A DNA stretch of 64,000 nucleotides from the NCBI RefSeq assembly GCF_024714495.1, contig NZ_JAMZMJ010000007.1, positions 124,001-188,000 of the forward strand, read 5' to 3'. The notes under the pieces were generated by a model. It had not been told where the DNA came from. It made no database searches and saw only the letters and a program-made list of their open reading frames with translations. The stretch comes from Marinoscillum pacificum. Its GTDB lineage: Bacteria > Bacteroidota > Bacteroidia > Cytophagales > Cyclobacteriaceae. Position numbers and translations under genes: made by a program. Positions 44,200 to 53,425 of the stretch are shown piece by piece. Within the stretch, counting starts at the first letter, position 1. The number at the start of each line of letters is the position of its first letter.

Positions 44200-45315
44200 T
44201 TAAGTTCCAGGAAGTTTGTAAGTGCCGTTTTGAATTTCACTTTCGATTTGACCAAGACGCTCAGCAAAGTATTCTGGAGCATTAGGTTTTAGTTGCTTTA
44301 ACAGCTTTAGCGCGGTTGATTTTTTATCTAGAAAGTAATAACCAATTCCTTTATTTAGCTCTAGGAACCAGGTGTCAGGATGGTTCTTAAGTGTTCTGTT
44401 GAGAAGAGTAATTGCATCTTCATAATTACCAGTTTTCAACAGGAAGATACTGAAGTAGTTGGTTTGTCCTGGATCCATGTCCGTTGCGATCGCTTCTTGT
44501 ATGGTTTGCTTCAATTCGGTTTTACGATCTAGTTGGGCTAAGATTTCGGCTTTAGTCTGGAGGTTGCTGGCATTTCTATTGGCCGCAAATCCATTAGATC
44601 CTCCATTAATTGACCGGTTAGCCCATTCCAAAGCTTCTTCCAAATTCGTGTCATGGTTTAAACACCATCTTGCAGCATCATTCCAGGCTTCCCATCGATA
44701 GGTATTGAGCCCACGAAGTTCTCTTCTAAAGCTTGTGATCACCGTTTCATTGAGGTCAACTGATACTTTGAAAGGGATCCGTTTATCTGTCCATTCCAAG
44801 CCGATGATTACTTCATTTTCTTGCCAGCTCAAAAACTCATAGTCCAGCTTTTCTGAGTAAGGAGCCTCTTCCGAAGAAACTTCTACTTTTAAAGAAACGT
44901 CATTTTCTACATCCAAATAATAGCTGCCCCATTGCTCAGAAGCATGAGCAAATAGCAACTCATATTTATCCTCTCTTGGGATTATATGAAAGCCATAAGT
45001 CCCTGCTGAAAGAGGTTGCCCTTCTATCATCACGTCAGTGCTGAAGCTAATCGTGGTGTTCATGTTGGCACCAGCTCTCCAGGCTATTGGTTCGCCATTT
45101 TGAGGGATGATATTGGGGTTATTCCAGACTTCCCGGCCACGTGCAGCTGGACTATGATAGGTAATGGTAATATCGGTGACACCAAGAGTTTGTGTTTCCG
45201 TCACAAAATTGCTTGCCTGAGGTATTTTGAGTGTGTGAAATTGAGCATAAGTCATCCTTTGAACTCCCAATAGCATAGCTATCAGAAGCACACAGTTTCT
45301 GAGTTTTTGATTCAT
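44200..45315 (-). CDS. DUF2911 domain protein with TPR-like C-terminus
   Basis: A 371-residue exported protein with a signal peptide (LRNCVLLIAMLLGVQRMTYAQ). The N-terminal domain contains IPQASNFVTETQTLGVTDITITYHSPAARGREVW and AWRAGANMNTTISFSTDV, the DUF2911 signature, followed by a beta sandwich (PLSAGTYGFHIIPRED). The C-terminal third has helical repeats resembling TPRs (YEDAITLLNRTLKNHPDTW). DUF2911 proteins are common in Bacteroidota and have no known function. It is convergent with the AraC gene, 3 bp apart. Confidence 0.85.
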   Translation of the reverse strand: MNQKLRNCVLLIAMLLGVQRMTYAQFHTLKIPQASNFVTETQTLGVTDITITYHSPAARGREVWNNPNIIPQNGEPIAWRAGANMNTTISFSTDVMIEGQPLSAGTYGFHIIPREDKYELLFAHASEQWGSYYLDVENDVSLKVEVSSEEAPYSEKLDYEFLSWQENEVIIGLEWTDKRIPFKVSVDLNETVITSFRRELRGLNTYRWEAWNDAARWCLNHDTNLEEALEWANRSINGGSNGFAANRNASNLQTKAEILAQLDRKTELKQTIQEAIATDMDPGQTNYFSIFLLKTGNYEDAITLLNRTLKNHPDTWFLELNKGIGYYFLDKKSTALKLLKQLKPNAPEYFAERLGQIESEIQNGTYKLPGT

Positions 45316-45341
45316 GATTGATTAAGTTTTATGTTTTTGAT

Positions 45342-45938
45342 CTAAAATCCGTAGAGCAGATTGAGTTTGGTGTCGATGCCATTATGAGTATCTGGAAGTG
45401 CGTCCATGCTCGTCCCAATTTGGAATCGTGTGGACCAATGACTGGAAAATCGACCTTCATATCCGAGACCAACTCGGCCAAAGTTTTCAAAGTCGGTTTG
45501 TTGAAAGGTACTTCCATCTGGCATGGTGATGTCAATATCAAATCTGGTTTGGTTGAAGGCGAAATATCCCAGGATTAGATGGTTGTTTTCAACACCTAGC
45601 ACTTTGCCAAATTGAAACTGTAAAGCAGACTGTGGTTTGATGAAATAGTTAACAATCGCCTGGGCAGGATTCGAAGTATTTTTAAAGGTTCCGAATGGTT
45701 TGTTGAGTTGTACTTCCATTCCGAAGACAAGGTCATTGTCAAAATGCCATCTATAGCCACCTGTTAATCCAAAAGCGCTTCTGTTTCCATCTCCAATGGT
45801 TTCTTGGCCGTTTACTTGAGCTCCGCCAAATAAATAAAGATAGTTGATATCTAGCCCGATGAATACTCCTTGAAATTCTTTTTGAGCATAGACAGAGTAT
45901 GTTGAAAACAACAAAAGGATAATGTAAAAATGCTTCAT
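45342..45938 (-). CDS. Outer-membrane beta-barrel protein (OmpX-like size)
   Basis: A 198-residue protein from the ATG at 45938, which begins a signal peptide (MKHFYIILLLFSTYSVYAQ); the codons upstream to 45959 are probably not translated. The mature part has alternating-pattern strands such as GAFGLTGGYRW-like segments, VFGMEVQLNKPFG, ALQFQFGKVLG and FGRVGLGYEGRFSSHWSTRFQIG, ending in LNLLYGF with a terminal Phe. This fits an eight-stranded outer-membrane barrel. Its function is unknown. It is separated by 26 bp from the DUF2911 gene. Confidence 0.65.
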   Translation of the reverse strand: MKHFYIILLLFSTYSVYAQKEFQGVFIGLDINYLYLFGGAQVNGQETIGDGNRSAFGLTGGYRWHFDNDLVFGMEVQLNKPFGTFKNTSNPAQAIVNYFIKPQSALQFQFGKVLGVENNHLILGYFAFNQTRFDIDITMPDGSTFQQTDFENFGRVGLGYEGRFSSHWSTRFQIGTSMDALPDTHNGIDTKLNLLYGF

Positions 45939-46048
45939 GAGTTGTGGTTTGATCCTCATGCAAGCATACGGCGAAAATTGCTGGAGGTAAGAGTGAGTAT
46001 GTCCTGATTCTTGGAATTTGGAGAAATTTCGATAGGCGTGAAAATAAA

Positions 46049-46080
46049 AAATCCCTACCAGAGTGCTCTAGTAGGGATTT
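46049..46080. terminator. Terminator after hmgA
   Basis: A long hairpin pairs AAATCCCTAC with GTAGGGATTT, with an internal AGAG/CTCT extension, about 25 bp downstream of the hmgA stop in the leftward direction. Confidence 0.8.
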
Positions 46081-46105
46081 GAATCAGTTTCTTAAAACTC
46101 TGGTG

Positions 46106-47266
46106 TTATTCGGTCCAGCTCATTGGATACTTGTCATCCACATAGTTTAGTCCTTCTTCAGTTACATAGATTGGTCCAAAGGTGTCCAGCATTACCGCTA
46201 TTTCTTCGGTCTCTTTCGCGCCGATACTTTTCTCCACAGTACCTGGGTGAGGTCCATGTGGTAATCCTCCTGGATGTAGCGTAAATGATCCTCGATCTAT
46301 TCCTTTTCTACTCATGAAGTTGCCTTCTACATAGTAAAGCACTTCATCACTGTCAATATTCGAGTGATTGTATGGCGCAGGAATAGCTTTCGGGTGATAA
46401 TCGAATAGTCTTGGTACAAACGAACAGATCACATAGCCATATGCCTGGAACGTTTGATGAACTGGTGGTGGCTGATGGATTCGTCCTGTTATGGGTTCAA
46501 AGTCATGAATCGACAAGGCATAAGGATACAAGTAACCATCCCAACCAACCACGTCAAAAGGCGATTGATCATATTCATACTGATGCAACATGTCACCCTT
46601 TTTGATTTGCATCAAGTAATGACCTCTTTCAGGTTCGGTGACCAACTCAGAAGGAGGCCGGATGTCACGCTCACAATATGGAGAATGCTCTAGTAGTTGG
46701 CCCAATTCATTTCGGTATCTCTTGACTGTTTCCACAGGAGCTACAGACTCAATAATTAGTAATCTCAAAGGACCTTCATCCCATTCAAACTTGTAAATAG
46801 TTGTTCTTGGAATTACCACATAATCTCCTGAACGAACTTTGAACTTTCCGAATTGAGAGATCAAATAACCGCTACCATCATGGATGAATACCACTTCATC
46901 AGCTTCAGCATTTTTGTAATAATAATCCATCTTTCTGCTAGATGGATTGCACAGAGCCATGCTGACATCCTTGTTCTTTAGCAGCACTTTGCGTGCTCCT
47001 AGATAGTCTTCTCCCGTCACACCAACGCCATTGGTATTCAAGTGCGTTTGTTTCAATCCATACCCCTCGGCGATCTTAGAGCCGAATGGAACCGGATCCT
47101 TAATCCCTTTTATTCGGGTAGGGGGAGTGATGTGATACAGGTTTGAATATATGCCTGAAAATCCCTTGGACGACACCAATTCTTCCGCATACAGACTGCC
47201 ATCTGGTTGCCTAAATTGAGTATGTCGCTTGGGTGGGATTTCTCCAAGTCGATGATAATAGGTCAT
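46106..47266 (-). CDS. hmgA: Homogentisate 1,2-dioxygenase
   Basis: A 386-residue cupin-type ring-cleaving dioxygenase in tyrosine and phenylalanine catabolism that converts homogentisate to maleylacetoacetate. The start MTYYHRLGEIPPKRHTQFR is typical. The iron ligands are His and Glu in PYNHSNIDSDEVLYYVEGNFMSR and His in FTLHPGGLPHGPHPG. The GDYVVIPRTTIYKFEW segment belongs to the N-terminal cupin. The other catabolic genes (hppD, fahA, maiA) are not near it. It lies 15 bp after the S41 protease gene. Confidence 0.93.
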   Translation of the reverse strand: MTYYHRLGEIPPKRHTQFRQPDGSLYAEELVSSKGFSGIYSNLYHITPPTRIKGIKDPVPFGSKIAEGYGLKQTHLNTNGVGVTGEDYLGARKVLLKNKDVSMALCNPSSRKMDYYYKNAEADEVVFIHDGSGYLISQFGKFKVRSGDYVVIPRTTIYKFEWDEGPLRLLIIESVAPVETVKRYRNELGQLLEHSPYCERDIRPPSELVTEPERGHYLMQIKKGDMLHQYEYDQSPFDVVGWDGYLYPYALSIHDFEPITGRIHQPPPVHQTFQAYGYVICSFVPRLFDYHPKAIPAPYNHSNIDSDEVLYYVEGNFMSRKGIDRGSFTLHPGGLPHGPHPGTVEKSIGAKETEEIAVMLDTFGPIYVTEEGLNYVDDKYPMSWTE

Positions 47267-47281
47267 GTTGTTGTTTTGGGG

Positions 47282-48955
47282 TTAATTCTTTTCTGCCAAT
47301 CTATTGGCTTCATCCATCAATGTCAATGCTTTTTGGAAAATCTCGTTTTGCTCATTGAATACCGGGTAGAAACCATCATTGCTCCAGATATTCCTCGCGA
47401 TAAATGCTTTTAAGTAAATCTTCATTAAATCTTTACTCTTCTCCAGCTGTTTCGCATTGGGTTTAACATTATTTTGTTCTCCAATTTGAGCCAATTCAGC
47501 CAACATCTTATCAGACACTTTGAAGTTATTGATAAACTGTTGTAAAGACATTTTTTCTAATTCCGAACGATGATCGTCAGCATATACCAGACTGTATTCT
47601 GCCACAGAGTTGGTGTTGAACAAACGAGTCATGTAGCTAGAGTTTTCTGCAGTGTCAAGTGGCACAAAATAGTCCGGCATGATACCTCCACCTCCATACA
47701 CTTCTCGACCTTTGTCTGTTTTGAAAATCAGACTGTCGTTGAATTTGATGCTGTCAGCCGAGTACATTTCACCACTGGCAAAACGTTCATAGTATTCCAT
47801 GTGATAGTCTTCCAAAGACCCGTCGTATGGTTTTTGGATGCATCGGCCACTTGGAGTGTAATATCTGGAAATGGTCAGTCGCATAGCAGATCCATCATTC
47901 AGCTGGATCGGCATTTGCACAAGACCTTTACCAAATGATCTTCTTCCTACAATCAATGCTCTGTCATGATCTTGCAAAGCACCGGATACAATTTCTGAAG
48001 CAGAAGCAGAACCTTCGTCTAGAAGAACGATCACTGGACCTTGCTCAAAATCCCCTTTTCTATCGGAGTAATATTGTGAATTATGGTTAGCGTCTTTTCC
48101 TTTGGTGTAAACGATCATCTGATTGTCTCCCAGTAGCTCATCAACCATTTTTACAGCAGGATCCATATAACCACCTGGATTTCCAGATAGGTCAAGAATT
48201 AGCTTTTGCATTCCTGCTTTTTTAAGTTTTGTTAGGGCGTCTTTGAACTCAGCATAAGTTGTCGCAGCAAATCGGCTCACTTTGATGTAGCCAATTTCAT
48301 CATTGACCATGTAAGAAACATCCACTGAATATTGAGGAATCACATCTCGCTCAATTGTGTAAGCGAGAAGTTCACTATTATTTTTTCTTTTGATTTCAAT
48401 GGTTACTTCTGAGCCTTTTTCACCACGTAATGCTTTCACCACATCCTGGTTGGTGATGCCAACCCCGGCTACTGTTTCTCCATCTACTGTGATGATTTGA
48501 TCACCAGGCATGATGCCGAGTTTTTCAGAAGGCCCACCACTTAAAGGTGATACCACATGAATGGTGTCTTTGAAAATGTTGAATTCAATACCGATTCCCT
48601 CGAAATTACCTTCCAATTGAGCTTGAGAGATTTTAAGATCTTCTGCAGGAATGTAGACTGAGTGAGGATCTAGTTTGGTGAGCATTTCCTCGATAGCTGT
48701 CTCTACCAACTCATCTGTATTGACATCATCCACATAATCATTCTGAATATGGGAAATTACTTGTCTGAATTTGTAGATACTTTGGTACAATCCTTCGGAG
48801 TTGTTTCCACTTCCGTCAGCCATGTTGGCACCGATAAAAATTCCCAATGCAATAGCTGCACCGATAAATAATGGAAGCCTGATGGCGTTGTTTGTATTCT
48901 TGGTCTCGCTCACTTTGTCAACTTTAATTCCTAAAATTAGTCCCTTTGTAATCAT
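47282..48955 (-). CDS. S41 family C-terminal processing peptidase
   Basis: A 557-residue periplasmic protease of the CtpA/Prc type. An N-terminal membrane anchor (LPLFIGAAIALGIFIGANMA, about 27-46) is followed by a helical region with YVDDVNTDELVETAIEEML and LDPHSVYIPAED. A PDZ domain covers about 105-190 (IHVVSPLSGGPSEKLGIMPGD). In the protease domain, the nucleophile Ser sits in DEGSASASEIVSGAL (about 318-332) and the Lys in RRSFGKGLVQ. The C-terminal ~110 residues form an additional helical domain. It is the first gene of the leftward hmgA transcript. Confidence 0.93.
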   Translation of the reverse strand: MITKGLILGIKVDKVSETKNTNNAIRLPLFIGAAIALGIFIGANMADGSGNNSEGLYQSIYKFRQVISHIQNDYVDDVNTDELVETAIEEMLTKLDPHSVYIPAEDLKISQAQLEGNFEGIGIEFNIFKDTIHVVSPLSGGPSEKLGIMPGDQIITVDGETVAGVGITNQDVVKALRGEKGSEVTIEIKRKNNSELLAYTIERDVIPQYSVDVSYMVNDEIGYIKVSRFAATTYAEFKDALTKLKKAGMQKLILDLSGNPGGYMDPAVKMVDELLGDNQMIVYTKGKDANHNSQYYSDRKGDFEQGPVIVLLDEGSASASEIVSGALQDHDRALIVGRRSFGKGLVQMPIQLNDGSAMRLTISRYYTPSGRCIQKPYDGSLEDYHMEYYERFASGEMYSADSIKFNDSLIFKTDKGREVYGGGGIMPDYFVPLDTAENSSYMTRLFNTNSVAEYSLVYADDHRSELEKMSLQQFINNFKVSDKMLAELAQIGEQNNVKPNAKQLEKSKDLMKIYLKAFIARNIWSNDGFYPVFNEQNEIFQKALTLMDEANRLAEKN

Positions 48956-49037
48956 TTGTTAACGAGATGGAGACTAAAATCGTTTCTATGTAAAATGAAG
49001 CTGGCCTTTTTGATTCATATTGGTATCTTTGAAGATA

Positions 49038-49754
49038 ATGCGTGTATTTGATTTGACCATAAGATCTCTGGTAGATGAAAACTATGTCTATGCTCGTGCT
49101 TTGAGCTATTTGGGCGTGGATTTTTATTTATATCCAGATCGTAAGTTGAGAGAATTGTGCGCAGAACGTGGCTTGACCAAAAGTCAGGTATTAAATGCCT
49201 TCTATTTGTTTGATCGATCGCACCGGTTTTCTTTCCAGGAATTGAAGAAATATCCACTGGAGATTGTGATCGAATACCTAAAACATACCCACCATTCATT
49301 TATCAAGGACCGTTTGCCATACATCGCCCGATTGGTGAATCAATACCCTGAACAAGATGATTTGAAATTGATATTTCCTGAATTTATTGAGGAGTTTATC
49401 AGTCACATCTATGAGGAAGAGGATCATGTGTTTTCGTATATCAGCACATTGATTGACTACCAAAAAGGTAAATATGTCAATCCACAGATGTTCCAAATGG
49501 AATATGGTTCGATTTCCCTCAAATCAATTCACAAAGAACATAAGGAAGAGGACGAACTTGCCGGAATCAGAGCATTAGTAGAAGATTACAATGTGAATGA
49601 TCTACATCGTCAGGTGATCTCTAAAGAAGTGAAAGCCTTTGATCGGGAAATGTGGTACCACGCAGAGATTGAGAACAAGATACTTTTCCCTAAAGCGATT
49701 GCCTTAGAAGCGATTGTAAAAGATAAAATCAATAACCATTCTAAACTGAATTAA
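49038..49754 (+). CDS. Hemerythrin-like protein related to iron-sulfur repair (YtfE/RIC)
   Basis: A 238-residue protein from the ATG at 49038; a TTG at 49020 would add six residues. The first ~80 residues form an alpha/beta domain with a helix-turn (LVDENYVYARALSYLGVDF, LRELCAERGLTKSQVLNAF) that resembles the DUF542-like N-terminus of RIC proteins but lacks the Cys pair. The hemerythrin-like part has the His and Glu ligands (YLKHTHHSFI, EFISHIYEEEDHVF, SIHKEHKEEDE and EMWYHAEIENKILFPKAI). The family repairs Fe-S clusters after nitric-oxide or oxidative damage. It overlaps ruvX by one base. Confidence 0.8.
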   Translation: MRVFDLTIRSLVDENYVYARALSYLGVDFYLYPDRKLRELCAERGLTKSQVLNAFYLFDRSHRFSFQELKKYPLEIVIEYLKHTHHSFIKDRLPYIARLVNQYPEQDDLKLIFPEFIEEFISHIYEEEDHVFSYISTLIDYQKGKYVNPQMFQMEYGSISLKSIHKEHKEEDELAGIRALVEDYNVNDLHRQVISKEVKAFDREMWYHAEIENKILFPKAIALEAIVKDKINNHSKLN

Positions 49755-50167
49755 TGGCTCGAGTTTTAGCTATTGATTATGGAGCAAAACGAACAGGTCT
49801 TGCAGTGACTGACCCATTGGGAATGATAGCGTCTCCATTGGATACTGTTCGTTCACATGATCTCTTTGATTTCTTGAAAGAATACTTTCTGAAAGAGGAT
49901 GTTTCTGAGGTAGTAATAGGTATGCCGAAGAACACAGATGGTACTCCAACCAACGCCACTCCATTGGTAGAAGCAGCTGTTAATAGATTTAGGAAACTAT
50001 TTCCCGACAAGAAACTATTTTTGCATGACGAACGGTTTACTTCCAAAATGGCTATGGACGCAATGATTGCCGGAGGCATGAAGAAGAAAGACCGTCAGAA
50101 TAAAGGCAACATTGATAAAGTCAGTGCGGCCATCATTTTACAATCTTATTTAGAAACACGAATATGA
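49754..50167 (+). CDS. ruvX: Holliday junction resolvase-like protein RuvX/YqgF
   Basis: A 137-residue RNase-H-fold protein of normal length. MARVLAIDYGAKRTGLAVTD is the first strand with the catalytic Asp, VVIGMPKN the third and LHDERFTSKMA the conserved ERFTS motif. The family takes part in pre-16S rRNA 5' maturation and possibly in Holliday junction resolution. It begins in a TAATG overlap with the hemerythrin gene and ends in a 4-bp overlap with def. Confidence 0.93.
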   Translation: MARVLAIDYGAKRTGLAVTDPLGMIASPLDTVRSHDLFDFLKEYFLKEDVSEVVIGMPKNTDGTPTNATPLVEAAVNRFRKLFPDKKLFLHDERFTSKMAMDAMIAGGMKKKDRQNKGNIDKVSAAIILQSYLETRI

Positions 50168-50712
50168 TTTATCCAATTGTGCTCTTTGGAGACCCGGTTT
50201 TGAAGAAAAAGGCGAGTGATATACCGCATGGAGAAGATGTGAAAGAGCTAGTACAGGATATGTTTGATACCATGTATGCTGCTTCTGGAGTTGGTTTGGC
50301 CGCTCCGCAGATTGGTAAGTCCATCCGACTTTTTGTAGTGGATGATAACCCAATGATGGAAGAAGGCGAACAAGGAATGAAAAAGGCGTTCATCAATCCA
50401 GAGATAATTGAAGAGGATGGTGATGATTGGGCTTTTGAAGAAGGGTGTTTGAGTATTCCTGGTATCAGAGGTGAAGTGGAGCGTCCAGAGATTGTGAAAA
50501 TCAAATACTACGACGAAGACTGGAATGAGCATATAGAAGAATTTGATGATATCCATGCTCGTGTCATCCAGCACGAATACGATCACATAGAAGGAATTCT
50601 TTTCACGGATTACCTGACTCCATTCAAGAAAAGGTTGCTAAAAGGTAAGTTGGCGAGTATCAGCAAAGGCAAAGTGGATGCTGACTACCGAGTGAAAGTA
50701 CCTAAAAAGTGA
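50164..50712 (+). CDS. def: Peptide deformylase
   Basis: A 182-residue metalloenzyme that removes the N-formyl group of nascent proteins. The three deformylase motifs are intact: GVGLAAPQ, EEGCLSIPG with the Cys ligand, and HEYDHIEG with two His ligands and the catalytic Glu. It overlaps ruvX and the nitrilase gene by 4 bp each. Confidence 0.96.
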   Translation: MIYPIVLFGDPVLKKKASDIPHGEDVKELVQDMFDTMYAASGVGLAAPQIGKSIRLFVVDDNPMMEEGEQGMKKAFINPEIIEEDGDDWAFEEGCLSIPGIRGEVERPEIVKIKYYDEDWNEHIEEFDDIHARVIQHEYDHIEGILFTDYLTPFKKRLLKGKLASISKGKVDADYRVKVPKK

Positions 50713-51500
50713 TTGATGAGCTAAAGATAGCACTGATCCAATCTGATTTGCATTGGGAAAATGTGGAGGCCAATCTGGCCATGTTTGAAGAGAAGATCTG
50801 GACATTGAAACATCCGGTAGATGTAATAGTGCTACCGGAAATGTTTACCACTGGGTTTTCTATGAATGCAAAGGAGTTAGCGGAAGTTCATAAGACGAAA
50901 ACCTTTAAGTGGATGCAGCAACAAGCTGCTCAGACCAAAGCTATAGTCATTGGAAGTGCTATTATTAAAGAAGGTGAGCCCATCTACAATAGACTATATG
51001 CCGTATATCCTGATGGTAGTTTTCATCACTATGACAAAAAACATCGGTTTGGCTTAGCAGGAGAGGATCAGGATTATACTGCTGGAAAAAGTCGGGTTAT
51101 TATCGACGTGAAAGGCTGGAAAATCATGCCTTTGATTTGCTATGATCTTCGTTTCCCCGTGTGGGCTCGATCCAGAAGTTCACAAGAAAGCTTATTTGAA
51201 TATGATGCCCTAATCTATGTCGCAAATTGGCCGGAGCCAAGAGTGAATGCATGGGATGCATTGTTGACAGCTCGAGCAATAGAAAACACTTCGTATTGTA
51301 TAGGTGTTAATCGAGTAGGAGAAGATGGAGTAGGTGCGCATTATGTTGGGCATTCGGCAGCCTACAATTATAAAGGAGAGCAATTGGCATTTTCGGTGGA
51401 GGAAGAAATACTCTACGCTATTTTAACCAAAGAAGATCTATTGGCATTCAGGAAGCGATTTCCTTTCCAGGCAGATGCAGATGACTTTGAGTTGAAGTAA
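50709..51500 (+). CDS. Nitrilase-family amidohydrolase (omega-amidase-like)
   Basis: A 263-residue carbon-nitrogen hydrolase. The catalytic triad is Glu in VIVLPEMFTTGF (about residue 44), Lys in YDKKHRFG and Cys in MPLICYDLRFPVW. The opening ALIQSDLHWENVEANLAMFEE and the size match the YafV/omega-amidase branch, which hydrolyses 2-oxoglutaramate-type amides. It starts at a GTG that overlaps the def stop (GTGA). It ends the ruvX-def operon. Confidence 0.92.
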   Translation: MIDELKIALIQSDLHWENVEANLAMFEEKIWTLKHPVDVIVLPEMFTTGFSMNAKELAEVHKTKTFKWMQQQAAQTKAIVIGSAIIKEGEPIYNRLYAVYPDGSFHHYDKKHRFGLAGEDQDYTAGKSRVIIDVKGWKIMPLICYDLRFPVWARSRSSQESLFEYDALIYVANWPEPRVNAWDALLTARAIENTSYCIGVNRVGEDGVGAHYVGHSAAYNYKGEQLAFSVEEEILYAILTKEDLLAFRKRFPFQADADDFELK

Positions 51501-51527
51501 CCACAGAGAAGCTAAGAAAACAGAGAA

Positions 51528-51911
51528 TTAATATTTTTCAATCTCCTTGTTTAGTTCATTTCGATTAATAATTTTTCCTTTCATTCTTATCATAAATGGT
51601 TTCGTAGCTTGAATATCATTCAGCGCCAATAATTGGAGATTTTGATGTCTGATGGTTTGGTTCAGAATGGTTGAAGCTTTCCCAAGGGTTGCAGATTCTT
51701 CACCAGTTAGTATAATTGCCAGTTTCTCAGATTTGACTAGATCTGAGGCGTAACTCAATGTTACTGCGTCAGAGAAGTTGTCCATTTCCAATATGTTCGT
51801 TTCTGATCCGATCACTTCTTTAATTTGATTAACTAATGAATCATCAAAATTGAATGCATGAGCATCAGTTAAGAAGTGAATGATGATCAAACTGGATGGA
51901 TGTTGGCTCAT
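51528..51911 (-). CDS. Hypothetical protein, 127 residues
   Basis: A soluble 127-residue protein on the opposite strand between the nitrilase and murF genes. The sequence SLIIIHFLTDAHAFNFDD near the N-terminus, LAIILTGEESATLGKASTIL in the middle and PFMIRMKGKIINRNELNKEI at the end suggest an alpha/beta fold. No motif that I recognise and no signal peptide is present. The reading frame is convergent with the nitrilase gene and divergent from murF. Codon use is like its neighbours, so it is probably real. Confidence 0.55.
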   Translation of the reverse strand: MSQHPSSLIIIHFLTDAHAFNFDDSLVNQIKEVIGSETNILEMDNFSDAVTLSYASDLVKSEKLAIILTGEESATLGKASTILNQTIRHQNLQLLALNDIQATKPFMIRMKGKIINRNELNKEIEKY

Positions 51912-51942
51912 TACGAATGTTGAGAGATATATTTGCTAATCT

Positions 51943-53217
51943 ATGACAAGCTTCATCGAATTTCTATATTCTCGGTTTTTATTGAGTGACGGTGTGTCCA
52001 TCGATACACGAACTATCACTAAAGGGAATCTCTACTTTGCACTGAAAGGACCAAACTTCAATGCGAATAAGTACGCTATTCAAGCACTAGAACTTGGTGC
52101 AGCCTATGCTGTAGTAGATGAAGAAGAATATGTTACCGATGAGCGAATCATTCTTGCTGATGACGCACAGAAGGCTTTACAAGATCTGGCGACTTTTCAT
52201 AGAAGCAGATTCAAAAGACCCGTTTTAGGTCTTACTGGCTCGAATGGGAAGACTACTACCAAAGAACTCGTAAATCGGGTTTTAGCTACTAAATACATTA
52301 CTCATGCGACAAAGGGTAATCTGAACAATCATTTAGGTGTGCCTCTAACGCTCTTACACATTCATCCACAAGTAGAAATTGCCATAATAGAGATGGGTGC
52401 GAATCATGTGGGAGAAATAGCAGAGCTGTGCGGCTATGCCAACCCGACGCATGGATTGATTACCAACATTGGCGAAGCACATACCGAGTTGTTTGGAGGT
52501 ATAGAAGGTGTCCTGAGAGGGAAAAGTGAGTTGTTTGATCACTTACGCCAAACAGGCAGTAAAGCATTTATTAATGTGGATGATTTCCGATTGGAGAATA
52601 TGGCTAAGCGATTTGCGGATCCGGTTTTGTTCCCGGCGGAAGACTTAAAACTCATTGATGCTAACCCCTATTTGATGATCAAGTTGGGTGAAAAGGAAGT
52701 GCAGACCAATCTGGTAGGGAGATATAATTATGGAAACATCGCTGCGGCAGTAGCTGTTGGTCGAGAGTTCGGTGTTGCTGATGATCAGATTCTAGAAGCA
52801 ATCGCGTCGTACATTCCAGAAAATCAACGATCTCAGGTCATTAAAAAAGATTCGGTAACGATCATCAATGATTGCTACAATGCCAACCCTACTTCCATGA
52901 AAGCTGCTTTGGACAATCTGGAGTCGATGACAGGAAAAAAAGCGGTCATTCTCGGTGAAATGAAAGAATTACAAGATGCTGTGGACCGCCATTTGGATGT
53001 AGGCCGCTGGATCAAGCAAGCAAATTTTGATCAGGTGATATTGGTTGGGCGCCACATGATAGCCGCTGAGCAATTGCTGGAAAATGTCTACTGGTTTGAA
53101 ACCGTAGAAGCCGCTCGTCCATTCCTGGAAAAGCGAAATTTTAAAGATCACACAGTCTTAATCAAAGGCTCTCGAAGTGGTAAGCTGGATAAGGTAGCTG
53201 ATATGGTCAGTGGCTGA
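51943..53217 (+). CDS. murF: UDP-N-acetylmuramoyl-tripeptide--D-alanyl-D-alanine ligase
   Basis: A 424-residue Mur ligase that adds D-Ala-D-Ala to the UDP-MurNAc-tripeptide. Domain 1 starts with SDGVSIDTRTITKGNLYFALKG. The P-loop is GLTGSNGKTTTKE at about 95-107. MurF-specific features include ATKGNLNNHLGVPLTLL, IEMGANHVGEIAELC and NDCYNANPTSMKAAL. The C-terminal domain ends in VLIKGSRSGKLDKVADMVSG. The codons for this tail are repeated in degenerate form at 56893-57009, beyond the large surface protein gene. Confidence 0.96.
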   Translation: MTSFIEFLYSRFLLSDGVSIDTRTITKGNLYFALKGPNFNANKYAIQALELGAAYAVVDEEEYVTDERIILADDAQKALQDLATFHRSRFKRPVLGLTGSNGKTTTKELVNRVLATKYITHATKGNLNNHLGVPLTLLHIHPQVEIAIIEMGANHVGEIAELCGYANPTHGLITNIGEAHTELFGGIEGVLRGKSELFDHLRQTGSKAFINVDDFRLENMAKRFADPVLFPAEDLKLIDANPYLMIKLGEKEVQTNLVGRYNYGNIAAAVAVGREFGVADDQILEAIASYIPENQRSQVIKKDSVTIINDCYNANPTSMKAALDNLESMTGKKAVILGEMKELQDAVDRHLDVGRWIKQANFDQVILVGRHMIAAEQLLENVYWFETVEAARPFLEKRNFKDHTVLIKGSRSGKLDKVADMVSG

Positions 53218-53300
53218 TTATTAGTTTGACTGGTAATAATTGTGGTTAGTTGTATTTGAGCAAGAATAAATTTCATTTATCCTTGTAGTTAAGTGCGATT
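53104..53300 (+). repeat. Direct repeat copy A: murF 3' end plus downstream DNA
   Basis: This segment is the last ~38 codons of murF and ~80 bp beyond the stop. It aligns without gaps through the stop codon with 56896-57009 (offset 3792 bp), and beyond it with a few gaps up to about 57092, for example AGTTGTATTTGA, AGAATAAATTT and ATTTATCCTTGT. Over the last 55 bases up to the stop I count 44 identities. The 208-bp gap between murF and the surface gene is otherwise AT-rich and without a gene. Confidence 0.85.
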
Positions 53301-53425
53301 TAGTTAAATCCACTTCATGTCATTTAATGATAACTAATGCCTTAACCTTACCAAATCAGCAACTCCTTAAGTAGACCTGGAAGTTCATTTAAGCATTTCT
53401 GATTGGTATACAACCAGCCATTTCT